Assembly: GCA_944324625.1 (NCBI GenBank)
Contig: CALUWZ010000123.1
Location: 1 to 5,487 of the forward strand
Source: an uncultured Mailhella sp.
GTDB taxonomy: Bacteria > Desulfobacterota > Desulfovibrionia > Desulfovibrionales > Desulfovibrionaceae
Direction of reading: 5' to 3'
Length of the DNA stretch: 5,487 nt
Part shown: positions 1 through 5,487 of the stretch, one piece after another
Layout: every line of letters starts with the position of its first letter
Numbering within the stretch: position 1 is the stretch's first letter
Position numbers and translations under genes: made by a program
Notes under the pieces: model-generated
Databases searched by the model: none
What the model was told of the DNA's origin: nothing
Seen by the model: only the letters and a program-made list of their open reading frames with translations

Positions 1-1
1 G

Positions 2-1804
2 GCCATTAATGTTGAATCCATAAAAAGTCTGGCATCGTCTTTGCTTGAAAAGCCTGAGTACAAAGACAGAGAGCTTTCCGTGGAAGATAAAACAGAGCTT
101 GCCCGATTGCTGCGCAATTATGCCCAAAATGCAGGCGTAAAGCCCAAGGGCGTGGAATTATTGAATCAGCAGCGTATAGAATATAATGTGGAAGACAGGG
201 CAAAGTTCAATCAAATTCAGGAAGGCGACATTCTGGGAGATTTTGAGTTTGTGCGCTTAAAGCAAAAAGGGGTTGAGCCCGGCTTTGAAGCCAGAATGGC
301 ATGGAAACCCGAACATACGGCCGGCATGCAGACAGCGGGCACGGACCTGAATGTTTTGGCAAGGCAATACATTGACCGTTTTGTAAATAATGAAATCGAA
401 GCAGGGCCGTCCGTCGGCAGAGAGTATTCTCTGCGTGAATTTACCGATGTTCAGCAAAAAATTTCAGCCATAAAGCAGCAGGTTTCCCAAGGGGCTGTGC
501 TGACGGATAACATGCGTGAACAGATATACAGTGCAGCCTTGGCCGATCAGGACATAGCCCACCATGTTTCGGGATATGTAAAACGCAATGCGCCGTATTT
601 TACGGCTATCCATTATGTAAAAATGGATTATGCCGAGTCCGACAAAACCATTGCCCATAAAATTCGTATTCCCGAGCGTACGGCAAAAGGAAAGCTGCAC
701 AGGGAGTTTACGCAGAAAACACGCCTTGAGGCCAACAGTTCTGCGCTGAAAGAAACGCTTGCTACGGATTTGATGCGTTCAATGGGAATTGTTTCGCAAA
801 ATGCCCGTCTTATTCCTGCGAAATATGCGGACGGCAAGCTGAAGCTTATGGTTGAAGCTGAGCACATGAGCATGATTGACCAAGCAGGCGAAAAGCTTAG
901 TTTTAAGGATTTTTCAGGGAAAATTCAAGACGGCATTTTAACGTCAACCGATGCAAACGGAGCCAAAATAAGCGACCCTGTTATTGAAAACTGGGGACGG
1001 AACAAAATCCTGTTTTTGCTGATGGCTGACAGGGACGCCATAGGTTCGCGGGGGGACAATAAGGGCAGAATGGGGGATACGTTTGCCGCCATTGATCCGG
1101 GACATTCTTTGGAAGGTTTTATGACTTTTAAAAATGTCCATTCGGATTTTTCCTTTGATCAGCCTTTTACAAAAAACATGCGTTTTAAAAACTTTTCCAT
1201 GTTTGATGATTGCTCATTTTCGGAAAAAATGCAGGGCATACGGCAAATTCTGGATATGAGGGAAAACGGCGCGGATTTGAAAGTGTTTGACAGTTACGGT
1301 ACGTGGCTGAACGAGCAGATTCAAAATTCCGCCGATTCCGAAGAAAAGGCAGAATTTAAAAAATTAGCCTCGGACGTAGAAAAAATGCGTTCCCGTTTTA
1401 TTGCAAGACGGGATTATATTTTGGATGAGGTTTTTGGTGAAAGGATACAGTTTATCAATGCCAATCCTCCGATTTTGGATTCTTTGGATGCACTTGAAAA
1501 ACTGACTTCCGAAACCCGCATGACATCTGAAAACGGGGAAATTGCTTTGCGTCATCCGCAGCTGGCAGGTTCAAGGCAGGAATGGCATATTGCTTCCGAT
1601 ACGGCTGGAGGATATGTGCTGACAACAGAAGCAGGCCGTGAGCCCGCCGGTCTTCGTGAATTTTTTCAAAATCACGGTATTGACTGTCCGTTGCAGACGG
1701 CTGGCGGACAGGTGCGCATACATGTAGCGGCACAAAATATACAGAATTTTGTGCAGGCCATGACGGAGCGGCATGTTGTTGAGGCAAAGCACAGCAGGGT
1801 ATAG
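2..1804 (+). CDS. C-terminal part of a large uncharacterised protein, possibly kinase-like (5' truncated)
   Basis: The frame is open from the left edge to a TAG at 1802-1804, giving 600 residues; the true start lies outside, and the in-frame TTG at 41 has no convincing ribosome binding site. I do not recognise the family. Seen: a charged N-terminal part; residues about 240-290 with KETLATDLMRSMGI followed by KLMVEAEHM; then LFLLMADRDAIGSRGDN (D343, D345, N353) and FAAIDPGHSLEG (D365). A helical, charged stretch (about 390-480) and a compact C-terminal domain (about 505-595) follow. The order Glu-helix, hinge-like segment, D-x(n)-N loop and I-D-x-G recalls the catalytic core of HipA-like or PI3/4-kinase-like phosphotransferases. 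This is inference from a motif pattern only; the spacing inside the D...N loop is longer than usual. No membrane segment is visible in this part. A two-way terminator follows about 160 bases downstream, so it ends its transcription unit. The gene is surely real; its function is unknown. Confidence 0.85.
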   Translation, partial: AINVESIKSLASSLLEKPEYKDRELSVEDKTELARLLRNYAQNAGVKPKGVELLNQQRIEYNVEDRAKFNQIQEGDILGDFEFVRLKQKGVEPGFEARMAWKPEHTAGMQTAGTDLNVLARQYIDRFVNNEIEAGPSVGREYSLREFTDVQQKISAIKQQVSQGAVLTDNMREQIYSAALADQDIAHHVSGYVKRNAPYFTAIHYVKMDYAESDKTIAHKIRIPERTAKGKLHREFTQKTRLEANSSALKETLATDLMRSMGIVSQNARLIPAKYADGKLKLMVEAEHMSMIDQAGEKLSFKDFSGKIQDGILTSTDANGAKISDPVIENWGRNKILFLLMADRDAIGSRGDNKGRMGDTFAAIDPGHSLEGFMTFKNVHSDFSFDQPFTKNMRFKNFSMFDDCSFSEKMQGIRQILDMRENGADLKVFDSYGTWLNEQIQNSADSEEKAEFKKLASDVEKMRSRFIARRDYILDEVFGERIQFINANPPILDSLDALEKLTSETRMTSENGEIALRHPQLAGSRQEWHIASDTAGGYVLTTEAGREPAGLREFFQNHGIDCPLQTAGGQVRIHVAAQNIQNFVQAMTERHVVEAKHSRV

Positions 1805-1966
1805 GGCTGATAAGTTTTCTGCTGTGATTTTTTGCAGGGGCTGAGAACAGAAGCTGTTTTCAGAGGCTCTGCTAAGAACAGCCGTTATGCAGTGATGTGC
1901 AGTTTTTTAAGAAACGGTGTACGCTGTTTTGCTGTTCAAAGCAAATTTTATACTTTTAATTAGGCG
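1805..1966. other. Short intergenic spacer with weak hairpins
   Basis: No gene is supported here. It holds a 10-bp stem with one G-T pair at 1841-1863 (CTGAGAACAG, loop AAG, CTGTTTTCAG) without a U-tract. It also holds a weaker 6-bp stem at 1928-1945 (TTTGCT/AGCAAA) followed by TTTTATACTTTT, which could be a minor terminator for the upstream gene. Confidence 0.4.
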
Positions 1967-1994
1967 AAAAGGCAGTTCATTCGAACTGCCTTTT
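1967..1994. terminator. Bidirectional intrinsic terminator between convergent genes
   Basis: A perfect 12-bp inverted repeat, AAAAGGCAGTTC and GAACTGCCTTTT, encloses a 4-base loop. The arm is A-rich on the 5' side and T-rich on the 3' side on both strands. It can therefore stop transcription of the gene ending at 1804 (+) and of the membrane-protein gene ending at 2024 (-). Confidence 0.92.
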
Positions 1995-2023
1995 CAGGTT
2001 TTATGGCTTTTGGTTATTGTGGA

Positions 2024-2731
2024 TTATGCTTTGCAGCAGCCTTTATGACGTATGGCTGCGCGGGTTCTTTTTTGTCTGCTCCAAAGAAGCGGTTTGATTT
2101 TTCTTGTGTAGCGTGATGCTATTTTTGCAAAAAATCCTACGCAAAAGGCTGAAATAACGGTGCCTTCGCGCAGTCCGACAACTGTATGCAGGCAAATCAG
2201 CGCAAGAATGACAGAAGAAACAACAAGACTTACATCAAAAAGAATTTTGATATTGCCGAAATTTTTTCGGAATTTATTGGCAATGATAATAACAAGGCCT
2301 TCTCCCGGAATAACTGTGGCGTTGCTGACAATTTCAATGCTGATTCCCACGCCGAGAACGGCAGAACCGAAAATGCACAGCCCAAGCTGGCCGATATAAT
2401 TATGATTTATCAATTCAATTACGGGTTCGGCGGCCAGCATCCAAAAATCAATAAAAATACTGAACAAAAATACGGCAGGAATTTGCAGAAATTCTACCAT
2501 ATTCAGACGCCGTTTCAGCAAAACACGCTGGCAGGCCACAAGGATGACATTCCAAATAAATGTGGTTGTTCCAAGGGTTACGGGCAAAATAAAGGTAATG
2601 GTATACGGAAGGCTGGTGACGGGTGACGTTCCCAGATTGGATTTGGTAACAAGGCAAACGCCAAGGGCGCAGATAAGCAGTGCCGTGCAGAAGCAAAGAT
2701 AGCGTTTTATATATTCTGATGTGCTGTTCAT
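2024..2731 (-). CDS. YczE/YyaS/YitT-family integral membrane protein
   Basis: A complete 235-residue protein that starts at the ATG at 2731 (MNSTSEYIKRY...). That start is preceded by AAGAGG with 5 bases between, whereas an ATG 18 codons upstream has no ribosome binding site. About six hydrophobic helices are visible: roughly residues 10-30, 40-65, 75-97, 105-130, 155-177 and 182-205. Family hallmarks are the G-x-C-L-V-T-K-S-N-L-G-T-S-P segment after the first helix, IPGEGL near residue 140, and REGTVISAFCVGFFAK before a basic tail. These match the YczE-type membrane proteins, whose length is usually 200-230 residues. The biochemical role of the family is not settled; B. subtilis-type YczE has been linked to lipopeptide synthesis, which cannot be transferred here. 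The tail is rich in Lys/Arg and ends KGCCKA, predicted cytoplasmic by the positive-inside rule. The gene is convergent with its left neighbour, divergent from cas9, and seems to be transcribed alone. Confidence 0.88.
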   Translation of the reverse strand: MNSTSEYIKRYLCFCTALLICALGVCLVTKSNLGTSPVTSLPYTITFILPVTLGTTTFIWNVILVACQRVLLKRRLNMVEFLQIPAVFLFSIFIDFWMLAAEPVIELINHNYIGQLGLCIFGSAVLGVGISIEIVSNATVIPGEGLVIIIANKFRKNFGNIKILFDVSLVVSSVILALICLHTVVGLREGTVISAFCVGFFAKIASRYTRKIKPLLWSRQKRTRAAIRHKGCCKA

Positions 2732-2736
2732 TGCAA

Positions 2737-2742
2737 CCTCTT
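2737..2742 (-). promoter_or_regulatory. Ribosome binding site of the YczE-like gene
   Basis: On the minus strand AAGAGG is followed by TTGCA and ATG. This decides the start at 2731 over the upstream ATG at 2785. Confidence 0.8.
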
Positions 2743-2776
2743 TTAAAACCGCAGTTATATGAAATGTTATATAAAT

Positions 2777-2786
2777 ATTGTACAAT
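2777..2786. promoter_or_regulatory. Palindrome ATTGTACAAT, possible -10/operator of the YczE-like gene
   Basis: A perfect 10-base palindrome 46 bases before the start codon. On the minus strand it contains TACAAT, 5 of 6 matches to a -10 box, but no acceptable -35 box stands 16-18 bases upstream. The promoter assignment is weak; an activator-dependent promoter or an operator would fit. Confidence 0.3.
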
Positions 2787-2790
2787 GTAT

Positions 2791-2830
2791 GCAGAATGCG
2801 TTCGGACGGAGAAGTCCGCCAAAATTCTGC
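2791..2830. repeat. Two-part inverted repeat upstream of the YczE-like gene
   Basis: The outer arms GCAGAAT (2791-2797) and ATTCTGC (2824-2830) enclose the inner arms CGGAC (2803-2807) and GTCCG (2814-2818), with 5-base mismatched segments on each side and a 6-base centre. It is clearly more GC-rich than the AT-rich DNA around it. It could be a regulator-binding site, or a leader hairpin if transcription starts further upstream. No U-tract follows on either strand, so it is not a terminator. Confidence 0.55.
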
Positions 2831-2865
2831 ATGAAAGGGGACGGTGTATTGTCAGTGCGTAAAAA

Positions 2866-3112
2866 TAATACTATTACATATTATTTTTTTATGCAAATTT
2901 TTTGAAAAAGTGCGGAACAAGCTCAAACGATTTTTAAAAATAACGTAAAAACAATATGTTATATATAAAAAATTACACAATTGCATTTCTATATTGTATT
3001 ATTTGGATAAATTTTTTGCGGTTTTAACGCAAAAAAAATTAAAAAAAATTTTTTTAAATTATAATATATTGAAATAATATTATAAAAAATTTGTTAAATT
3101 TTTCTCAAATGT
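2866..3112. other. Extremely AT-rich, A-tract DNA
   Basis: Nearly all bases are A or T. Two A8 runs (3031-3038 and 3041-3048) start exactly 10 bases apart, and the second runs into T7, a pattern expected to bend DNA. There are inverted repeats at 3012-3036 (TTTTTTGCG/CGCAAAAAA) and 3059-3085 (TTATAATAT/ATATTATAA). Possible roles are a nucleoid-protein binding or silencing site, an UP-element-like region, or simply low-GC accessory DNA. No gene is seen. Confidence 0.6.
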
Positions 3113-3142
3113 AGTCTGCAATGCAGTCTGCCTTTTGGCAGA
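3110..3142. repeat. Repeated decamer TGYAGTCTGC plus small hairpin
   Basis: TGTAGTCTGC (3110-3119) and TGCAGTCTGC (3122-3131) are spaced 12 bases apart. The second copy overlaps a perfect 6-bp hairpin, TCTGCC-TTTT-GGCAGA (3127-3142). It lies just downstream of the tracrRNA terminator on the minus strand. No function can be assigned. Confidence 0.45.
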
Positions 3143-3167
3143 GTTCGTAATAAACGGCGGAGCAAAC

Positions 3168-3201
3168 AAAAAAGGGGATGATTGTTTCCAATCATTGCCC
3201 C
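3168..3201 (-). terminator. Intrinsic terminator of the tracrRNA
   Basis: Read on the minus strand: GGGG, a CA bulge, ATGATTG, loop GAAA, CAATCAT, CCCC, then TTTTTT. An 11-bp stem with a GNRA-type loop and six U is a strong Rho-independent terminator. It works only leftwards, because on the plus strand no T-run follows the hairpin. Confidence 0.88.
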
Positions 3202-3265
3202 ACTCGAAAATTCTCGATTATTATAGCTGTCTTTCCAATTTACATGTAATAAACAGAATTTTCTT
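3168..3265 (-). ncRNA. Probable tracrRNA of the type II-C CRISPR system
   Basis: It is transcribed divergently from cas9 from a strong minus-strand promoter, with a predicted start near 3265 and an end at the U-run near 3168, about 98 nt. In order it holds a 5' leader; a putative anti-repeat at about 3218-3250 containing ATTGGAAAGACAGCTATAAT; a short TCGA/TCGA hairpin (3204-3217) in the nexus position; and the terminator hairpin. The anti-repeat end GCTATAATAA resembles GCTACAATAA of the Neisseria meningitidis tracrRNA, including the following unpaired AA. By pairing, the CRISPR repeat should begin GTTATAGCT or ATTATAGCT and continue close to CTTTCCAATTTAC. The array is not in the window, so the pairing is a prediction. 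An alternative is a divergent small RNA unrelated to CRISPR, which its position and sequence make unlikely. Confidence 0.82.
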
Positions 3266-3293
3266 GCTTTCAGTATATATACTATTGTATAGT
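3264..3293 (+). promoter_or_regulatory. Likely cas9 promoter
   Basis: TTGCTT (3264-3269), an 18-base gap and TATAGT (3288-3293). The -10 box is good and the -35 box is poor (3 of 6). Transcription would start near 3300, leaving a leader of about 30 bases before the cas9 ATG. It overlaps the opposite-strand tracrRNA promoter almost completely. Confidence 0.5.
3272..3293. repeat. Overlapping palindromes in the divergent promoter
   Basis: AGTATATATACT (3272-3283) is a perfect 12-base palindrome, and ACTAT-TGT-ATAGT (3281-3293) is a second dyad sharing ACT with it. Together they cover the -10 boxes of both promoters. They may be an operator, or simply the consequence of two facing AT-rich -10 boxes. 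Confidence 0.6.
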
Positions 3294-3299
3294 TGTCAA
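3272..3299 (-). promoter_or_regulatory. tracrRNA promoter
   Basis: On the minus strand a consensus -35 box TTGACA (3294-3299) is followed after 16 bases by TATACT (3272-3277). The predicted start is an A near 3265, just upstream of the anti-repeat. Confidence 0.78.
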
Positions 3300-3318
3300 G
3301 AAAAATAATAATACTTAC

Positions 3319-3324
3319 AAGGGG
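3319..3324 (+). promoter_or_regulatory. Ribosome binding site of cas9
   Basis: AAGGGG lies 5 bases before the ATG at 3330. The next codons give the expected RuvC-I start, so this start is firm. Confidence 0.75.
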
Positions 3325-3329
3325 CAGAT

Positions 3330-5487
3330 ATGAAAAGAAAAGTTTTTGGTTTTGATTTGGGGATTGCCTCCGTCGGATGGGCTGTGTTGGAATTTGATAA
3401 AGAATATTATGATATGGAAACAGGTGAAGTCAGCAGTGATTACAATCCTGAAAAAGGGGAATTGACGCAGGGCAAAATTTTGGGATGCGGCGTACGCTGT
3501 TTTGCCGAAGCAGAAAATCCAAAGGACGGTTCGCCTCTTGGGGCTGTAAGGCGTGAAAAGCGTTTGTCCCGCAGGGCGTGCAGGCGCAAAGCACGGCGTA
3601 TGGAAGCGATAAAGCGGCTTTTTATCCATAAAAATCTTATTCCGTCCGAATATTTGCAGGCAGAGAAAGAAGAAGTTTTGAATAATCCGCAAAAGCTGAA
3701 TGCGTTGTACGAAACTTTGTATCTGCGGCAGATAGGGGGCGATGTGTGGGATTTGCGGATTAAGGCACTTTCCGAGCCGCTGACTGCCATAGAGCTTATG
3801 CGTGTTTTGACGCATTTGGCAAAGCACCGCGGTTTTAAATCTATTCGCAGGGCTGTTGAAGAACAGGACAAGAAAAGTGAAAGCGGACAGATTTTATCAG
3901 CCATAAAGAAAAATATGGAACAGCTTTCAGAAAATAAATCGCTTGCGCAGGTAATTCTTGAGCGTGCCGACGGAGGCAAAAAACGCAACAGTGACGGAGA
4001 TTATTCCAATTCTATACCCCGTGCCGAAATAGAACGTGAACTTGCCATGATTTTTGAAGCCCAAAAGCCTTACGGGATTTTTACGCAGGATTTGTACGAT
4101 GATTTTGTGAAAATCGCATTCAGACAGCGCGATATAAAAAGCGTTGGGAATATGGTTGGCTTCTGTACATTTGAAAAGCAGGAAAAACGCGCTCCCAAGC
4201 AGGCACCTTCGGCAGAATTTTTTGTGGCTTGGAGCAAGATTAATAATCTTTGCGTGTATGAGGGGGACGAAAAACGTGTTTTGACCGATAAAGAACGGCA
4301 GGCGGTTTTTGAGCTTTTGCAGACGATAAAAGAGGTAAAATACAAAACCATTTCTTCCAAAGTATTTAAAGGAAAAGATATTCAGTTTGCCAATTTAAAT
4401 TATAAAAACACTGTCAAAAAAAGTACGGAGGGAAAAGAGAAACAAACAGATCCGGAAGATACACTGTTTTATGAAATGAAAGGCTGGCATACGCTGAAAA
4501 AAGCTTTCGGCAAATTATGGCAGGAAGCACAGACAAATACTGAACTTTTGGATAAGGCCGTAACGGTTATTGCCACGGAAAAAGCCGATGACGCAATAAA
4601 ACAGGGTTTGCAGAAAATTAGCGGAATGCCTGAGGCGTATATTCCTGTGCTGCTGCCGCTTTCTTTTGACAAGTTTATTAATCTTTCACTGAAAGCGCTG
4701 TATGCCATAAATCCGTATCTGCAGGCAGGCATGAAATACAACGAGGCATGCGATAAGGCAGGATATGATTTTAAGGATACTGGAGAAAAGCTCTGCGAGA
4801 ATAAAGGCAAATTTTTGCCTGCTATTCCGCAGGAAAAACAAACAACGGTACCTGTAGTAAACAGAACAGTTGCCCAGTTCCGAAAAGTGTATAATGCCAT
4901 GGTGCGTGAATTTGGCGAGCCTGATCAAATTAATATTGAAACAGGCAGAGCATTGAAAATGAACCGCAAAAAAAGAGATGATCTTGTAAAACAGCAAGAG
5001 GCAAATAAAGCAAAAAATGCCGACGCAAAAGCTTTTTTAAATGAAAACGGTATGCGTGACAACGGCACCAATATTTTAAAAATGCGCTTGTACAAAGAGC
5101 AGGAATGCAAATGCATATACAGCGGAAAGGTTATTGACATCAACCGCCTTGATGAAGTCGGTTATTTGGAAGTTGATCATATATTGCCCTATTCCCGAAG
5201 CATGGACAATTCTTCTGCCAACAAAGTGCTTGTGCTTTCTGACGAAAACCAGAAAAAAGGCAGCAGAACGCCTTTTGAATATATAGGCAGTGCCGATCCT
5301 GAAAATACCAAATGGAAAGAGTATAAAGCTTTTGTGCAGTCCATGCCTAATCTGCCGAAAAATAAAAAAGAAAAACTGCTTACTGAAACATTTAATGACC
5401 GCGAACAGGAATTTCGGGCCCGCAATGCAAACGATAACAGCTATATTGCATTGTTTGTAAATAAATATCTGCAGGACGGCATAGATT
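3330..5487 (+). CDS. cas9: CRISPR-associated endonuclease Cas9, type II-C-like (3' truncated)
   Basis: RNA-guided, dual-nuclease effector of type II CRISPR. It uses crRNA paired to tracrRNA to cut both strands of invading DNA. The frame stays open from the ATG to the right edge, giving 719 residues; relatives are about 1,000-1,150 long. Seen in order: RuvC-I FGFDLGIASVGWAV with catalytic D9; the Arg-rich bridge helix (about 74-97); the recognition lobe with HLAKHRGFKS around H166; a conserved segment LSFDKFINLSLKAL (about 446-459); RuvC-II NIETGRAL with E537; and the HNH domain EVDHILPYSRS with D616, H617 and N640. The motifs, spacing and many side segments (GFCTFE, KINNL, SGKVI, NKVLVLSDENQ) follow NmeCas9, hence type II-C. 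RuvC-III, wedge and PAM-interacting domains are outside, so full activity cannot be judged. An acidic stretch of about 18 extra residues follows RuvC-I (about 22-48). It is divergent from its probable tracrRNA and preceded by a good ribosome binding site. No frameshift or stop was found. Confidence 0.97.
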   Translation, partial: MKRKVFGFDLGIASVGWAVLEFDKEYYDMETGEVSSDYNPEKGELTQGKILGCGVRCFAEAENPKDGSPLGAVRREKRLSRRACRRKARRMEAIKRLFIHKNLIPSEYLQAEKEEVLNNPQKLNALYETLYLRQIGGDVWDLRIKALSEPLTAIELMRVLTHLAKHRGFKSIRRAVEEQDKKSESGQILSAIKKNMEQLSENKSLAQVILERADGGKKRNSDGDYSNSIPRAEIERELAMIFEAQKPYGIFTQDLYDDFVKIAFRQRDIKSVGNMVGFCTFEKQEKRAPKQAPSAEFFVAWSKINNLCVYEGDEKRVLTDKERQAVFELLQTIKEVKYKTISSKVFKGKDIQFANLNYKNTVKKSTEGKEKQTDPEDTLFYEMKGWHTLKKAFGKLWQEAQTNTELLDKAVTVIATEKADDAIKQGLQKISGMPEAYIPVLLPLSFDKFINLSLKALYAINPYLQAGMKYNEACDKAGYDFKDTGEKLCENKGKFLPAIPQEKQTTVPVVNRTVAQFRKVYNAMVREFGEPDQINIETGRALKMNRKKRDDLVKQQEANKAKNADAKAFLNENGMRDNGTNILKMRLYKEQECKCIYSGKVIDINRLDEVGYLEVDHILPYSRSMDNSSANKVLVLSDENQKKGSRTPFEYIGSADPENTKWKEYKAFVQSMPNLPKNKKEKLLTETFNDREQEFRARNANDNSYIALFVNKYLQDGID

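Larger units (their letters stand above)
2732..3329. other. Intergenic control region between the YczE-like gene and cas9
   Basis: This stretch of almost 600 bases has no credible protein gene. From left to right it contains the YczE leader with its palindrome and dyad, an extreme AT-rich tract (about 2866-3112), a short GC-richer segment with a repeated decamer and a small hairpin (3110-3142), a divergent tracrRNA (about 3168-3265), and the interleaved tracrRNA and cas9 promoters (3264-3299). Confidence 0.75.

Noticed and set aside
41..43. TTG as start of the first gene
   Set aside because: The frame is open back to the left edge and no ribosome binding site precedes the TTG, so the gene is better treated as truncated.
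2186..2626. Plus-strand reading frame of 146 residues
   Set aside because: It lies antisense to the YczE-like gene, which has clear helices, family motifs and a ribosome binding site; the plus-strand product is rich in Asn/Lys with no recognisable domain.
2024..2731. YczE-like protein as part of the CRISPR system
   Set aside because: It is transcribed away from cas9 with its own terminator and a 600-base gap, and the family has no established link with CRISPR.
2732..2785. Longer start of the YczE-like protein at 2785
   Set aside because: It adds 18 residues with no ribosome binding site, while the ATG at 2731 has AAGAGG at the right distance and begins the usual family N-terminus.
2680..2862. 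Small plus-strand frame of 60 residues
   Set aside because: It spans the antisense 5' end of the YczE-like gene and its leader, has no ribosome binding site and looks random.
3012..3036. Inverted repeat TTTTTTGCG/CGCAAAAAA as a terminator
   Set aside because: The arms have the wrong polarity: T-rich on the 5' side and A-rich on the 3' side on both strands, so no U-run follows the stem.
3218..3253. Plus-strand repeat-like sequence as a CRISPR array
   Set aside because: There is only one copy, and its other strand sits between a promoter and a terminator as an anti-repeat. No direct repeats with regular spacing are found in the window.
3315..5425. Several minus-strand frames opposite cas9
   Set aside because: They are shadows of the cas9 frame, rich in Ser/Cys/Phe, with no domain or ribosome binding site.

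Overview
The window holds two genes cut by its edges, one complete gene, and the control region of a type II CRISPR system. The organism is a bacterium with moderate-GC genes, very AT-rich spacers and intrinsic terminators. Cas9 resembles the NmeCas9 (type II-C) branch and the membrane protein is YczE-like. Both occur widely, so I do not name a genus.

Layout, left to right. At 2-1804 (+) is the C-terminal 600 residues of a protein I do not recognise by name. Its middle carries a loosely kinase-like motif pattern. A strong two-way terminator at 1967-1994 separates it from a convergent gene at 2024-2731 (-), a six-helix YczE/YyaS/YitT-family membrane protein with a clear ribosome binding site. 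Upstream of that gene lies an interrupted dyad (2791-2830), then about 250 bases of extremely AT-rich, A-tract DNA. From 3330 to the right edge (+) runs the first 719 residues of a Cas9 whose RuvC-I, bridge helix, RuvC-II and HNH motifs are intact. The RuvC-III, wedge and PAM-interacting parts lie beyond the window.

The main new reading is just upstream of cas9. The minus strand shows a good promoter (TTGACA, 16 bases, TATACT), then a segment that looks like the anti-repeat of an NmeCas9-type tracrRNA, a short hairpin, and a GC-rich hairpin ending in six U. This is a divergently transcribed tracrRNA of roughly 100 nt. Its promoter occupies the same ~36 bp as the likely cas9 promoter on the other strand, and this segment is built from overlapping palindromes. 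Guide scaffold and nuclease may therefore be co-controlled by competition for one site.

Functionally, cas9 and tracrRNA form one CRISPR unit. The array and any cas1/cas2 are not in the window and presumably lie to the right. The two left-hand genes show no sign of belonging to it. Apart from the tracrRNA/cas9 promoter arrangement I see no evidence of a wholly new system.
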